From positions 1 through 64,000 of the forward strand of contig NZ_CANLXV010000001.1 of assembly GCF_947495205.1 (NCBI RefSeq): DNA of 64,000 bases, given 5' to 3'. The stretch is from an uncultured Polaribacter sp. Lineage in GTDB: Bacteria; Bacteroidota; Bacteroidia; Flavobacteriales; Flavobacteriaceae. The translations under genes and the position numbers were made by a program. This document shows positions 54,599-62,762 of this stretch, one piece after another (position 1 is the stretch's first letter; every line of letters begins with the position of its first letter). The notes beneath the pieces were generated by a model. The model made no database searches. It was not told the DNA's origin and saw only the letters and a list, made by a program, of their open reading frames with translations.

Positions 54599-57352
54599 TT
54601 AATAACTTAAATCTGCTGGTTCTTTAAAATTAATTTCTGGGTTGTAAATTTCTAGAATGTAGGTTTTTATTTCATTAATAAAATCTTCTAATTTTTCTGA
54701 TGTAATCTTGGTTTCTGCTTTTCTTCTTGGCAACGCAAAATTTACAGGTAAAAAACCGCTTTTTAAGTTTTTAAAAGAATAAATGCCTGCTTCTAAAGGT
54801 TGGTTAAATTTATAATTTTTACTTTTTGTATACAAATAAGCATACAACAAAACTTGTATGGCTTTTAAGTGATTATCGTCTCTTAAATTTTCAAATTCTG
54901 GCACACGCAAATTACCACTGGTAACCATACCTGTTTTATAGTCTATAATTCTTAAAACACCATTCAACTCATCTACCCTATCTACTTGTCCGTGAATTTT
55001 TACAGGAAATTCTATACCTTCTATTGCAATTTCTGTTGCTAAATTTTCTTCTGTTGCTATTATTTTTAATTGGTTTGCTTTATTTGAAACCAATTGTTTT
55101 TCTTGTTTTAAAAAGTTAGCCACAAATCTTAAAGCTACTTCAAATATTAAACGGTTTTTACCTGTAGTTAAATTTCCATTTTTAAAATGAATTTTAAAGT
55201 GTTTTACAACCAAATCGTTTGCTTTATTCTCCATTTCTGTAAGTATTGCTGCATTTAGAAATTTACCCACAAAAGGAGTATATAATTCGTCTAAAGTTTC
55301 GTGCACAACAGTACCCAAAGTATTAAAAGCTACGGTTTCTTCTACATTATCAAACTCTTTTAATTTTAAAATTTTTTGCTTGTAAAACGCAATTGGGTTG
55401 TGTAAATAATTGGTTAATGCAGAAGGTGAAATTCCTTTTTTAGCCAATTCTTGCAATTTTAAAGCTGTATTTTTATCTTTTTTAATTTCTTTTAATGCTA
55501 TTTTATTAGATACAATATTTGGAGTTATTATTTTTTGAATAATGGCAGGTTTTATCATTTCTAATTGCGTAACAAACCTACTTTTTTCTCCACTTCCAAA
55601 AACATCATGTTCTGTGTTATAAATTATAAATACGTTCTTTGCACGTTGTAATAATCTAAAAAAGTGATATGAAAAAATAGCGTCTTTTTCTCGATAGGTT
55701 GGCAAACCAAAAGCTAATTTTACATCAAAAGGTATAAAGGAATTTTGTTGCGAACTTGCTGGTAAAATACCTTCATTTGTAGAGGTTAAAATAATATTCT
55801 CAAAATCTAAAACACGGGTTTCTAGCATACCCATTAATTGCAAACCACGCAAAGGTTCTCCTTGAAAAGATAGTGTTTCTGAACTTATAATTTGTCTAAA
55901 AAATAACGATAGTGTTTTTAAATCTGTAAAGTAATTGTAAGTTGCTTGTAGGTTTTTAAGTTGTGTAAATACCGTAAAATAACGATACAAATATTCTTTC
56001 TCTAAATCTGTAGTACCTTCTTTTAAAAGGTCTATTAATGTTAAAATTCTATCTAAAAAATCTGCAATTGAGATAAACCTATTAAAAATATTGGTTAAAA
56101 TAGCTTTTTTATCTGCTGCAATGGTTGCAAGCAGTTGTACAATTTGTTGGGTGTCTATAAACGTAAGATTATCTGCTGCAATTTTGGCGGTAAAACTATC
56201 TAATGCTTGTGGTGTTTCTGCTGATAAAATTTTGTAGATTAAAGGTGTTTTTAAAAAACGAATAACGTCTTTATGATAAAAAGATGCATCAGTTGTTTTT
56301 TGTAATTTTTCTTGAGAAATAAATAATTGAAAAATAGCAAACAATAAATTGGTTACAGGAATATCTTTTAGAGGATATCCCATAGTAATGTTTATTGCAT
56401 TAATGTTTTTTGGCAAAGAATTTAAAGTAATGGGTAATAAACTTTCGTCTGCCATTACTAAGGCTGTATTTTTAAAATCGGTAAATTGTTCTAAAATTTC
56501 TCCTGCATATTTTATTTGTGTGGTATTTTTAGATGCACCAATTACTTGTATATTTTTTGGTTTAGAAAAATGATTGCTTAACGCTTTTAGTTCATTTTTC
56601 TCATAATATTTCCACTCCTTTTTATATTTTCTTATAAAGGTTCCTGCTTGATGATTTCCTTTGAAAAAAGTTTCATCCAAATCCCAATAAATTTCTGAAC
56701 CTTCTTGCGCTAAAACTTTTTGAAACAAAAATTCTTCTGCTTTGTTTAATGCATTAAATCCTATAAAAATATATTTTTTGTTGTTGTTTTCTTTTAAGAA
56801 GGTGTTGCATTTTTCACAAGCTTCTCTATACATTAAACCTTGGTAGCCAATTTTATTTTCTAGTAAAAATTGATAAAAAGGTGCGTAAAAATTCTGTAAT
56901 TTTTCTAAAAACGAATAATGATCTTTCATTAATTCGGTTTCTTTAAAAGTACCTTTTACAGACCATTTTTTTAAGCGTTGTATATCTCTTAGGTAAATAA
57001 AAATATCTTTGGTGTCTATTAAATGTTGGTCTATTTCATTAAAATCTTGCAACACGGTAAATGCCCAAGACGCAAAAACATCAAAGGCATCTGGTTCTTT
57101 TTCTAAACTTTTATAAATTGTATAAAAATGAAATAAAAGCTGAATATTATCTGCTTTTTGAATTCCAGAAATTTGCTGTATAAATTGTTCTATATTTAAG
57201 GTTTCTGGCAAAAAACCTACAGCTATTTTGTCTTTTAATGTTTGCTTTAAAAACACCTTAGCTCTTTGCGATGGTAAAATAAATACCACATCTTCAAAAG
57301 AGTTTGTTGTTTTTAAAATATCGTCTAATGTTTCTGAAATAAATGTTTGCAT
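54599..57352 (-). CDS. AddB-like PD-(D/E)XK nuclease
   Basis: The 917-residue protein has an N-terminal helicase-like region (FILPSQRAKVFLKQTL) that lacks a P-loop GxGKT, a second helicase-like domain (ILPASSQQNSFIPFDVKL, YREKDAIFSYHFFRLL), and a C-terminal RecB-type nuclease with HGQVDRVDELNGVLRIIDYKTG and AIQVLLYAYLY. The four cysteines that bind the iron-sulfur cluster in Bacillus AddB are absent; only a REACEKC pair is seen. It probably pairs with the AddA-like protein at 29.1-32.2 kb to process broken DNA ends. Confidence 0.88.
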   Translation of the reverse strand: MQTFISETLDDILKTTNSFEDVVFILPSQRAKVFLKQTLKDKIAVGFLPETLNIEQFIQQISGIQKADNIQLLFHFYTIYKSLEKEPDAFDVFASWAFTVLQDFNEIDQHLIDTKDIFIYLRDIQRLKKWSVKGTFKETELMKDHYSFLEKLQNFYAPFYQFLLENKIGYQGLMYREACEKCNTFLKENNNKKYIFIGFNALNKAEEFLFQKVLAQEGSEIYWDLDETFFKGNHQAGTFIRKYKKEWKYYEKNELKALSNHFSKPKNIQVIGASKNTTQIKYAGEILEQFTDFKNTALVMADESLLPITLNSLPKNINAINITMGYPLKDIPVTNLLFAIFQLFISQEKLQKTTDASFYHKDVIRFLKTPLIYKILSAETPQALDSFTAKIAADNLTFIDTQQIVQLLATIAADKKAILTNIFNRFISIADFLDRILTLIDLLKEGTTDLEKEYLYRYFTVFTQLKNLQATYNYFTDLKTLSLFFRQIISSETLSFQGEPLRGLQLMGMLETRVLDFENIILTSTNEGILPASSQQNSFIPFDVKLAFGLPTYREKDAIFSYHFFRLLQRAKNVFIIYNTEHDVFGSGEKSRFVTQLEMIKPAIIQKIITPNIVSNKIALKEIKKDKNTALKLQELAKKGISPSALTNYLHNPIAFYKQKILKLKEFDNVEETVAFNTLGTVVHETLDELYTPFVGKFLNAAILTEMENKANDLVVKHFKIHFKNGNLTTGKNRLIFEVALRFVANFLKQEKQLVSNKANQLKIIATEENLATEIAIEGIEFPVKIHGQVDRVDELNGVLRIIDYKTGMVTSGNLRVPEFENLRDDNHLKAIQVLLYAYLYTKSKNYKFNQPLEAGIYSFKNLKSGFLPVNFALPRRKAETKITSEKLEDFINEIKTYILEIYNPEINFKEPADLSY

Positions 57353-57479
57353 AAAATTAGTGGCTTGCTATAAAACTAAATTACAAAATCTAAAGTTTAG
57401 GAGTCATTTATTTTCAGAATAAAAATAGAAACATGTTGTAAGTTTTTAGAAACTATTTGGACTAATTGTAAAATTTTTC

Positions 57480-58454
57480 ATGAAGTTTACTAGTATCATA
57501 ATGTTAGTGTTACTTTTTGGGCAACAGGTTTATGCACAAACTTGTTGTTCTGGTGGTGTTCCTTTATCTAATAACTTAGGGCTTTCTAATGAAGGAAAAG
57601 GTTCTCTTCAACTAGGTATTAATTATGATTATAACAATTTAAACACTTTAAATGCTGGCAGTGAAAGATTAAATGATAATTCTAGACAACGCATTACTAA
57701 TTCTATTTTAGCTAATATTGGTTATTCATTTACAGCTAAATTCTCTGTAGAAACCTTATTCACTTGGGTAAATCAAACAAGAACAATCACTCAATTTAAT
57801 AATGAAAATTTCACTGAAACCAAAGGAATTGGAGATGCTGTAATTTTATTAAAATATACATTCCCAAACCTTTTTAAAAACAACACCGCTTTAAATATTG
57901 GTTTAGGCTCTAAAATACCATTAGGCAAATCAGATATTGTTTCTAACCAAGGCATTCAGTTAACTGCAGATTTACAACCAGGTAGTGGTGCTTTTGATGG
58001 TATTGGATGGTTATCTTTAGCAAAACAATTAAGTTTTAGACCAACAGCTACTTTTTCTAGTAGTGTAACTTACAGGTTTACAGGTGTTAATAATTCGTAT
58101 TTAAACAACACATCTACCTATAAATTTGGTAATGTGTTGCAAGCTAATATTAGTTATGTAGATGAATTTTTAGTACATAAAACTCTCATAAACCCAGGTT
58201 TGGTTATTAAATATAGAAAATCTACAGTAGATAAAATTAACAATTCGATTATACCAAATACAGGAGGTGAATGGCTTTTTGCAAGAGCTGAATTAACCAT
58301 ACAATTGTCTCAAAATTTAAGTTTTACCAATAAATTTGAAGTTCCTTTATATAGTTATGTAGATGGTACACAGCTTACACCAACTTCTAGATTTACAACT
58401 GGTTTTACTTACAAAATCTTTAAAAAACAACCGTTAATAACAAACATAAAATGA
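57480..58454 (+). CDS. Outer-membrane beta-barrel protein, partner of DUF3179 lipoprotein
   Basis: The 324-residue protein has a signal peptide (MKFTSIIMLVLLFGQQVYAQ) followed directly by TCCSGGVPLSNNLGL, then a series of amphipathic beta strands ending in TSRFTTGFTYKIFKK. This is a transporter-like outer-membrane barrel of unknown substrate. The next gene, encoding a DUF3179 lipoprotein, overlaps its stop by four bases, so they act together. The twin cysteine at the mature N-terminus is notable and could form a disulfide or be the metal contact. Confidence 0.85.
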   Translation: MKFTSIIMLVLLFGQQVYAQTCCSGGVPLSNNLGLSNEGKGSLQLGINYDYNNLNTLNAGSERLNDNSRQRITNSILANIGYSFTAKFSVETLFTWVNQTRTITQFNNENFTETKGIGDAVILLKYTFPNLFKNNTALNIGLGSKIPLGKSDIVSNQGIQLTADLQPGSGAFDGIGWLSLAKQLSFRPTATFSSSVTYRFTGVNNSYLNNTSTYKFGNVLQANISYVDEFLVHKTLINPGLVIKYRKSTVDKINNSIIPNTGGEWLFARAELTIQLSQNLSFTNKFEVPLYSYVDGTQLTPTSRFTTGFTYKIFKKQPLITNIK

Positions 58455-59497
58455 AAAAACTTGCACTATTATGTATCTTAGGCATACTTGTTTCTTGCCA
58501 AAATAATGACAACAATATTTCTGAAAATAATTTTTCATCTGAATGGAGTATTCCAAGAACAGAAATTTTTGATGGTGGCCCTGGTAGAGATGGTATTCCT
58601 GCTTTAATTAACCCAAATGTGGTAAATGCAAATGATCCTGAAAGTAGTTTTATAAAGGATACAGATTTAGTTATTGGTTACAAAAACGGAGATGATATTA
58701 TTGCATATTCTCATAGTATTTTAGACTGGCACGAAATTATTAATGATAATGTTGGCGATGTGTCTGTAGCTATTACTTATTGCCCACTTACAGGTACAGG
58801 AATTGGTTGGAACAGAATTTTAAACGGAAGTGAAACTACTTTTGGCGTTTCTGGTTTGTTATACAATACCAATTTAATTCCTTTTGATAGACAAACAAAC
58901 AGCAATTGGTCTCAAATTTTAAATACATCTGTTAATGGCGAATTAATTGATACAAAAATAGATTTAATACCGCTGTTTGAAACTTCTTGGAAAACTTGGA
59001 AAACCATTTACCCAAATACAAAAGTGGTAAGCAGAAATACCGGTTTTGCTAGAACATATGGTGTTTCGCCTTATGGAGATTATAATACCAATAACAATTT
59101 GTTTTTATTTCCTGTAATAAAAGATAATAGACTGCCACTTAAACAAAGAATTCATACCATTATAAAAGGTACTAAAGCAAAAGCTTATCCGTTTTCTGCA
59201 TTTGCTACTAGCAATGTAATTAGAGATTCTTTTGAAGGTGATGCGTATTTAGTAGCAGGAAATAATGAATTTATAGTTTCTTTTCTTTTAGATGATACTA
59301 CTAACACACTAACTTTTGAGTATACTTATAATAACACAGAATCTTTATTAAGTGATAACGAAGGTAACACCTGGAATATTTTTGGTGAAGCCATTGCTGG
59401 ACCAAGAACAGGACAACGCTTAACCTCTTCTGAATCTTTTATGGCTTTCTGGTTTTCTATACCCGCTTTTTACGATACAGTAATTTATAATCAATAA
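58451..59497 (+). CDS. DUF3179-domain lipoprotein
   Basis: The 348-residue protein has a lipoprotein signal (MKKLALLCILGILVSC, lipobox LVSC) and a DUF3179 domain (about residues 55-345) with the hallmark VAITYCPLTGTGIGWNR, then SGLLYNTNLIPFDRQTNS and TKVVSRNTGFARTYGVSPYGDY. The domain's role is not established. It overlaps the barrel gene by four bases, so a two-protein surface unit is likely. Confidence 0.92.
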   Translation: MKKLALLCILGILVSCQNNDNNISENNFSSEWSIPRTEIFDGGPGRDGIPALINPNVVNANDPESSFIKDTDLVIGYKNGDDIIAYSHSILDWHEIINDNVGDVSVAITYCPLTGTGIGWNRILNGSETTFGVSGLLYNTNLIPFDRQTNSNWSQILNTSVNGELIDTKIDLIPLFETSWKTWKTIYPNTKVVSRNTGFARTYGVSPYGDYNTNNNLFLFPVIKDNRLPLKQRIHTIIKGTKAKAYPFSAFATSNVIRDSFEGDAYLVAGNNEFIVSFLLDDTTNTLTFEYTYNNTESLLSDNEGNTWNIFGEAIAGPRTGQRLTSSESFMAFWFSIPAFYDTVIYNQ

Positions 59498-59548
59498 TAA
59501 TTTTTAACAAGTAGCACCTTTATAGCCTAATATTTGTACATTTATGTG

Positions 59549-60331
59549 ATGCAAAATTCAATAGTTGTAATAGGAATTCAAGCAGATTTAGTTTGGGAAA
59601 ATCCTGCCAAAAATCTAGCTTTTTTTGAGGCGAAAATAAACCGTTTATCAGAAAAAACTGATCTCGTAGTTTTACCAGAAATGTTCACAACCGGTTTTAC
59701 AATGCAACCTGAAAATGTTGCAGAAACTATGGATGAAAATACCGTTTCTTGGATGCAAAAAATGGCTAAAAAAAATAATTTTGCAATTACTGGTAGTATT
59801 GTTATTCAAGAAAATAACAACTACTATAATAGATTAGTTTTTATACATCCAACAGGTAAAATTGAAAGCTATGATAAAAGACATTCTTTTACTTTAGCAG
59901 GCGAGCATAAAGTATATACATCTGGCTCAGAAAAAATAATTATACATTTTAAAGGTTGGCGAATTTGCCCTTTAATTTGTTATGATTTACGTTTTCCTGT
60001 TTGGGCTAGAAATACCGAAAATTATGATTTACTAATTTTTATGGCCAATTGGCCTGTAACTAGAATTAAAGCATGGAAAACACTTTTAAAAGCAAGAGCT
60101 ATAGAAAATATGAGTTATACTATTGGCATTAATAGAACAGGTAAAGATGCCAATGATTACCAATATTCTGGCAATTCTTTACTAATAGATTATCTAGGTG
60201 AAGAAATCGCAACATTAAAAGAAAATGAAACTGGTGTTTTAAAAGCTACTCTTTTTAAAAACGAACAAGATGCTATAAGAACTAAACTAGGTTTTTTAAA
60301 TGATAAGGATTTTTTCAAGCTAAACTTTTAA
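59549..60331 (+). CDS. Nitrilase-family amidase (YafV/omega-amidase-like)
   Basis: I start at ATG 59549, which gives MQNSIVVIGIQADLVW; the upstream TTG at 59534 is less likely. The 260-residue carbon-nitrogen hydrolase has the Glu-Lys-Cys triad: glutamate in VVLPEMFTTGF, lysine in YDKRHSF, cysteine in CPLICYDLRFPVWAR. The family branch hydrolyses 2-oxoglutaramate or 2-oxosuccinamate, a metabolite repair reaction. Transcribed alone, converging with the desaturase operon. Confidence 0.92.
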   Translation: MQNSIVVIGIQADLVWENPAKNLAFFEAKINRLSEKTDLVVLPEMFTTGFTMQPENVAETMDENTVSWMQKMAKKNNFAITGSIVIQENNNYYNRLVFIHPTGKIESYDKRHSFTLAGEHKVYTSGSEKIIIHFKGWRICPLICYDLRFPVWARNTENYDLLIFMANWPVTRIKAWKTLLKARAIENMSYTIGINRTGKDANDYQYSGNSLLIDYLGEEIATLKENETGVLKATLFKNEQDAIRTKLGFLNDKDFFKLNF

Positions 60332-60395
60332 AACTTGTATTTTTCATAAAAAATAAAATTATATCTCTAATTTTAAATCTTAGAAGCAATAAAAA

Positions 60396-60427
60396 AGACC
60401 CCATAAAAACTAATTTTTTTGAGGTCT
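60396..60427 (-). terminator. Probable terminator after desaturase gene
   Basis: AGACCCC (60396-60402) pairs with GAGGTCT (60421-60427) with one mismatch. On the minus strand the stem is followed by a T-rich run, 25 bp after the desaturase stop. Confidence 0.55.
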
Positions 60428-60451
60428 ATTATTATTTCAAAGTTTTTTATA

Positions 60452-61438
60452 TTATGATGGAATCATCCATTTGAATTCGAACTTTGTGTCCGGTATTACA
60501 ATTCTTTCTGTAATTCTATACATCCTGTCTGGTAATTTCATTAAATAATCTCTTGCTTTTTCTGCTTCCGGCGTAAGATTTGTAATTTTATCTATTTCCC
60601 ACATGGTGTTTAATTTCTTTAAAATATCTACATAATCAAACCCTGTGTATACTCCCACTCTTTGTGCAACTGCAGAAAAATCGTCAAACAAACTACCTTT
60701 TGCACCAAAAGATTCTCTAAGATGCATTGCAGGCATTACAATTTTATATTTCATCATATGTTGAAAAGCCAACATCATTTCACTAGCATCTATTTTAAAA
60801 ATCTCCTTTACAAAATGTGCATATGCTTGATGATGTCTCATTTCATCTCCTGCAATAATTTTAGACATTTTTGCTAATGCTTTGTGCCCTTTTTTACGTG
60901 CAATTTTAGCTACATTATTGTGAGAAACGTATGTTGCTAATTCTTGAAATGTAGTGTATACAAAGTTTTTATATGGATCTGTAGAAGTACCAATATCAAA
61001 ACCATCTGCTATTAAATGTTGGGTAGAAATTTCTACTTCTCGCATGTTTACTCTACCAGATAAGTATAGGTATTTGTTTAAAGTATCTCCATGTCTGTTT
61101 TCTTCTGCTGTCCATGTTCTTACCCATTTTGCCCAACTATTATCTGGGTCTTGTGATACGCCATCTAAATCTAACAACCAAGATTCGTATGTTGGCAATG
61201 CTTCTTCTGTAATAGTATCTCCTACTAAAACTACCCAAAAATCGTCATGTAATTCTTTAGATAATTCTCTAATTTCTTCTACTTCAGAAATAAAAGAATC
61301 TTTCTGCGAGTTTGGTAAAAAATCTGTAGGTTGCCAAATTTTTTCTGCAGGTATTAAATAAGTATCCATAAAGTGCTGCATCTTTTTTTCTAAAGTTTGC
61401 ATTACTTCTATCCTAATATTTTTAATTGTAGTAGACAT
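60452..61438 (-). CDS. Acyl-ACP desaturase (soluble di-iron)
   Basis: The 328-residue protein belongs to the plant-type acyl-ACP desaturase family (FA_desaturase_2). Both di-iron motifs are visible: EENRHGDTLNKYLYL and AGDEMRHHQAYAHF. It inserts a double bond into acyl chains bound to acyl carrier protein, raising membrane fluidity. Its ATG overlaps the stop of the acyltransferase gene by one base, linking unsaturated acyl supply to phospholipid synthesis. Confidence 0.95.
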   Translation of the reverse strand: MSTTIKNIRIEVMQTLEKKMQHFMDTYLIPAEKIWQPTDFLPNSQKDSFISEVEEIRELSKELHDDFWVVLVGDTITEEALPTYESWLLDLDGVSQDPDNSWAKWVRTWTAEENRHGDTLNKYLYLSGRVNMREVEISTQHLIADGFDIGTSTDPYKNFVYTTFQELATYVSHNNVAKIARKKGHKALAKMSKIIAGDEMRHHQAYAHFVKEIFKIDASEMMLAFQHMMKYKIVMPAMHLRESFGAKGSLFDDFSAVAQRVGVYTGFDYVDILKKLNTMWEIDKITNLTPEAEKARDYLMKLPDRMYRITERIVIPDTKFEFKWMIPS

Positions 61439-62172
61439 TAATCTAATTTTATATGTTCTTTAATTACGTTTTCTGTTTTTGCACAAAGCTCATCAAAAGG
61501 TAAAGAATTTACTTTAATAGGCTCATGCGCAGTTATTGTTATAGGGCTACCCAAACCTAATGGAAACTTACCATATTTAAAAACTTTCCAAGAATTGTTT
61601 ATGGTTAAAGGCACAATATAACCTTCTTTATTGTATTTGGTAATAATCTTTAAACCGTTTGTTGCAAATTTTTTAGGCTTACCATTTCTACTTCTTGTGC
61701 CTTCAGGAAAAATAATTGCTCCCCATTTGTTTTCATTTAATCTTTTAGAAAATTTAACCAACTCTGTAATGGCTTGTTTTGGATCTTTTCTATTGATTAA
61801 GGCAGCACCACCATGTCTTAGATTATACGAAACACTTGGTATGCCTTTACCTAATTCTATTTTGGCTACAAATTTTGGAAATTGTTTTCTAAAATACCAA
61901 TTTATTCCTGGAATATCAAATGTAGATTGATGATTTGCTACAAAAATTACAGCGGTATTCTCTGGAATATTGTATTTATTTACCAAACGAATTGGCGCGC
62001 CAATTATTACCATAGATTGTACTAAGAAAAAATTTAATGCGGCAACTACCTTTGCATGTACTTTAGGACCAAATAAATTTAAACTTAACCATTGCAACGG
62101 ATGGAATATTAGTAAAAATAAAAAAAACACCAATACAAATATTGGTGATAAAATGTAACTTAAAATTTTCAT
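61438..62172 (-). CDS. plsC: 1-acyl-sn-glycerol-3-phosphate acyltransferase
   Basis: The 244-residue membrane enzyme acylates lysophosphatidate. It has an N-terminal hydrophobic hairpin (residues 5-60), the catalytic HX4D motif in NHQSTFDI, the substrate motif in FPEGTRSRNG and a later IVPLTINNSW. It is the upstream gene of a two-gene unit with the desaturase, overlapping by one base. Confidence 0.95.
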   Translation of the reverse strand: MKILSYILSPIFVLVFFLFLLIFHPLQWLSLNLFGPKVHAKVVAALNFFLVQSMVIIGAPIRLVNKYNIPENTAVIFVANHQSTFDIPGINWYFRKQFPKFVAKIELGKGIPSVSYNLRHGGAALINRKDPKQAITELVKFSKRLNENKWGAIIFPEGTRSRNGKPKKFATNGLKIITKYNKEGYIVPLTINNSWKVFKYGKFPLGLGSPITITAHEPIKVNSLPFDELCAKTENVIKEHIKLD

Positions 62173-62245
62173 TTATTTAAATTTAAGTAAATCTTACTTT
62201 TTTGATAGTTTGCAATTACTACAAACTAAAAAATTAAGTTATCAC

Positions 62246-62668
62246 CTAGAACCAGGCACTCCAAGGAATTCTAGATAAAATTAATAACAAACCAATACCA
62301 TAAAATACAGCAAAGGTTTTAAATTTTGCGTTATCTGCTGTTTTCTTTTTGTGTTTAGACCAACCTATAGTTATAAATACAATTGCTATTAACATGGTTG
62401 TTGGGTGTTCTACTGCGTATAATCTTAGTGTTTTATCTTTCATTACACTCGCAGCATCTGAGGTTAACAAATTAAACCATGGCGACATAAAATACCATAC
62501 AACACCTATTAATAGTTGAATATGTGAGACAATTAATGCAAACAGACCAATGCGTAGGTCTTTATCTGTAAATTGTTTTTTTTGAGTTAAACCTATAATT
62601 GCATTTACTACAGCAAATATTAAAATAGCTAAAACTAGATATGCCCAATACGAATGTATTTCTTTCAT
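62246..62668 (-). CDS. Four-helix membrane protein, possible cytochrome-b-like
   Basis: The 140-residue protein has four membrane helices (about residues 8-28, 40-62, 85-105, 118-135). Histidines near or in the helices (HSYW, VSHIQ, VEHPTT) could bind heme. Homologues are sometimes labelled cytochrome b. The first helix end contains NAIIGLTQKKQFTDKDLR. Heme binding is not proven. A TAACTTTG-like -7 element (complement of 62690-62697) lies 22 bp upstream. Confidence 0.78.
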   Translation of the reverse strand: MKEIHSYWAYLVLAILIFAVVNAIIGLTQKKQFTDKDLRIGLFALIVSHIQLLIGVVWYFMSPWFNLLTSDAASVMKDKTLRLYAVEHPTTMLIAIVFITIGWSKHKKKTADNAKFKTFAVFYGIGLLLILSRIPWSAWF

Positions 62669-62689
62669 AAGATAAATTATTTAGAACAA

Positions 62690-62697
62690 CAAAGTTA
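62690..62697 (-). promoter_or_regulatory. Putative -7 element of four-helix membrane protein gene
   Basis: CAAAGTTA on the plus strand is TAACTTTG on the minus strand. No -33 TTG at the expected distance. Confidence 0.4.
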
Positions 62698-62713
62698 AGG
62701 ATTTTTAAGCATA

Positions 62714-62743
62714 AAAAAACCACCTTTTTCAAGGTGGTTTTTT
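62714..62743 (-). terminator. Strong terminator after the right-edge repeat-protein gene
   Basis: AAAAAACCACCTT (62714-62726) pairs with AAGGTGGTTTTTT (62731-62743) over a TTTC loop. It lies 20 bp after the stop and has T-rich sequence after the stem on the minus strand. Confidence 0.9.
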
Positions 62744-62762
62744 AAAAATTTTTTAGGTCTAA

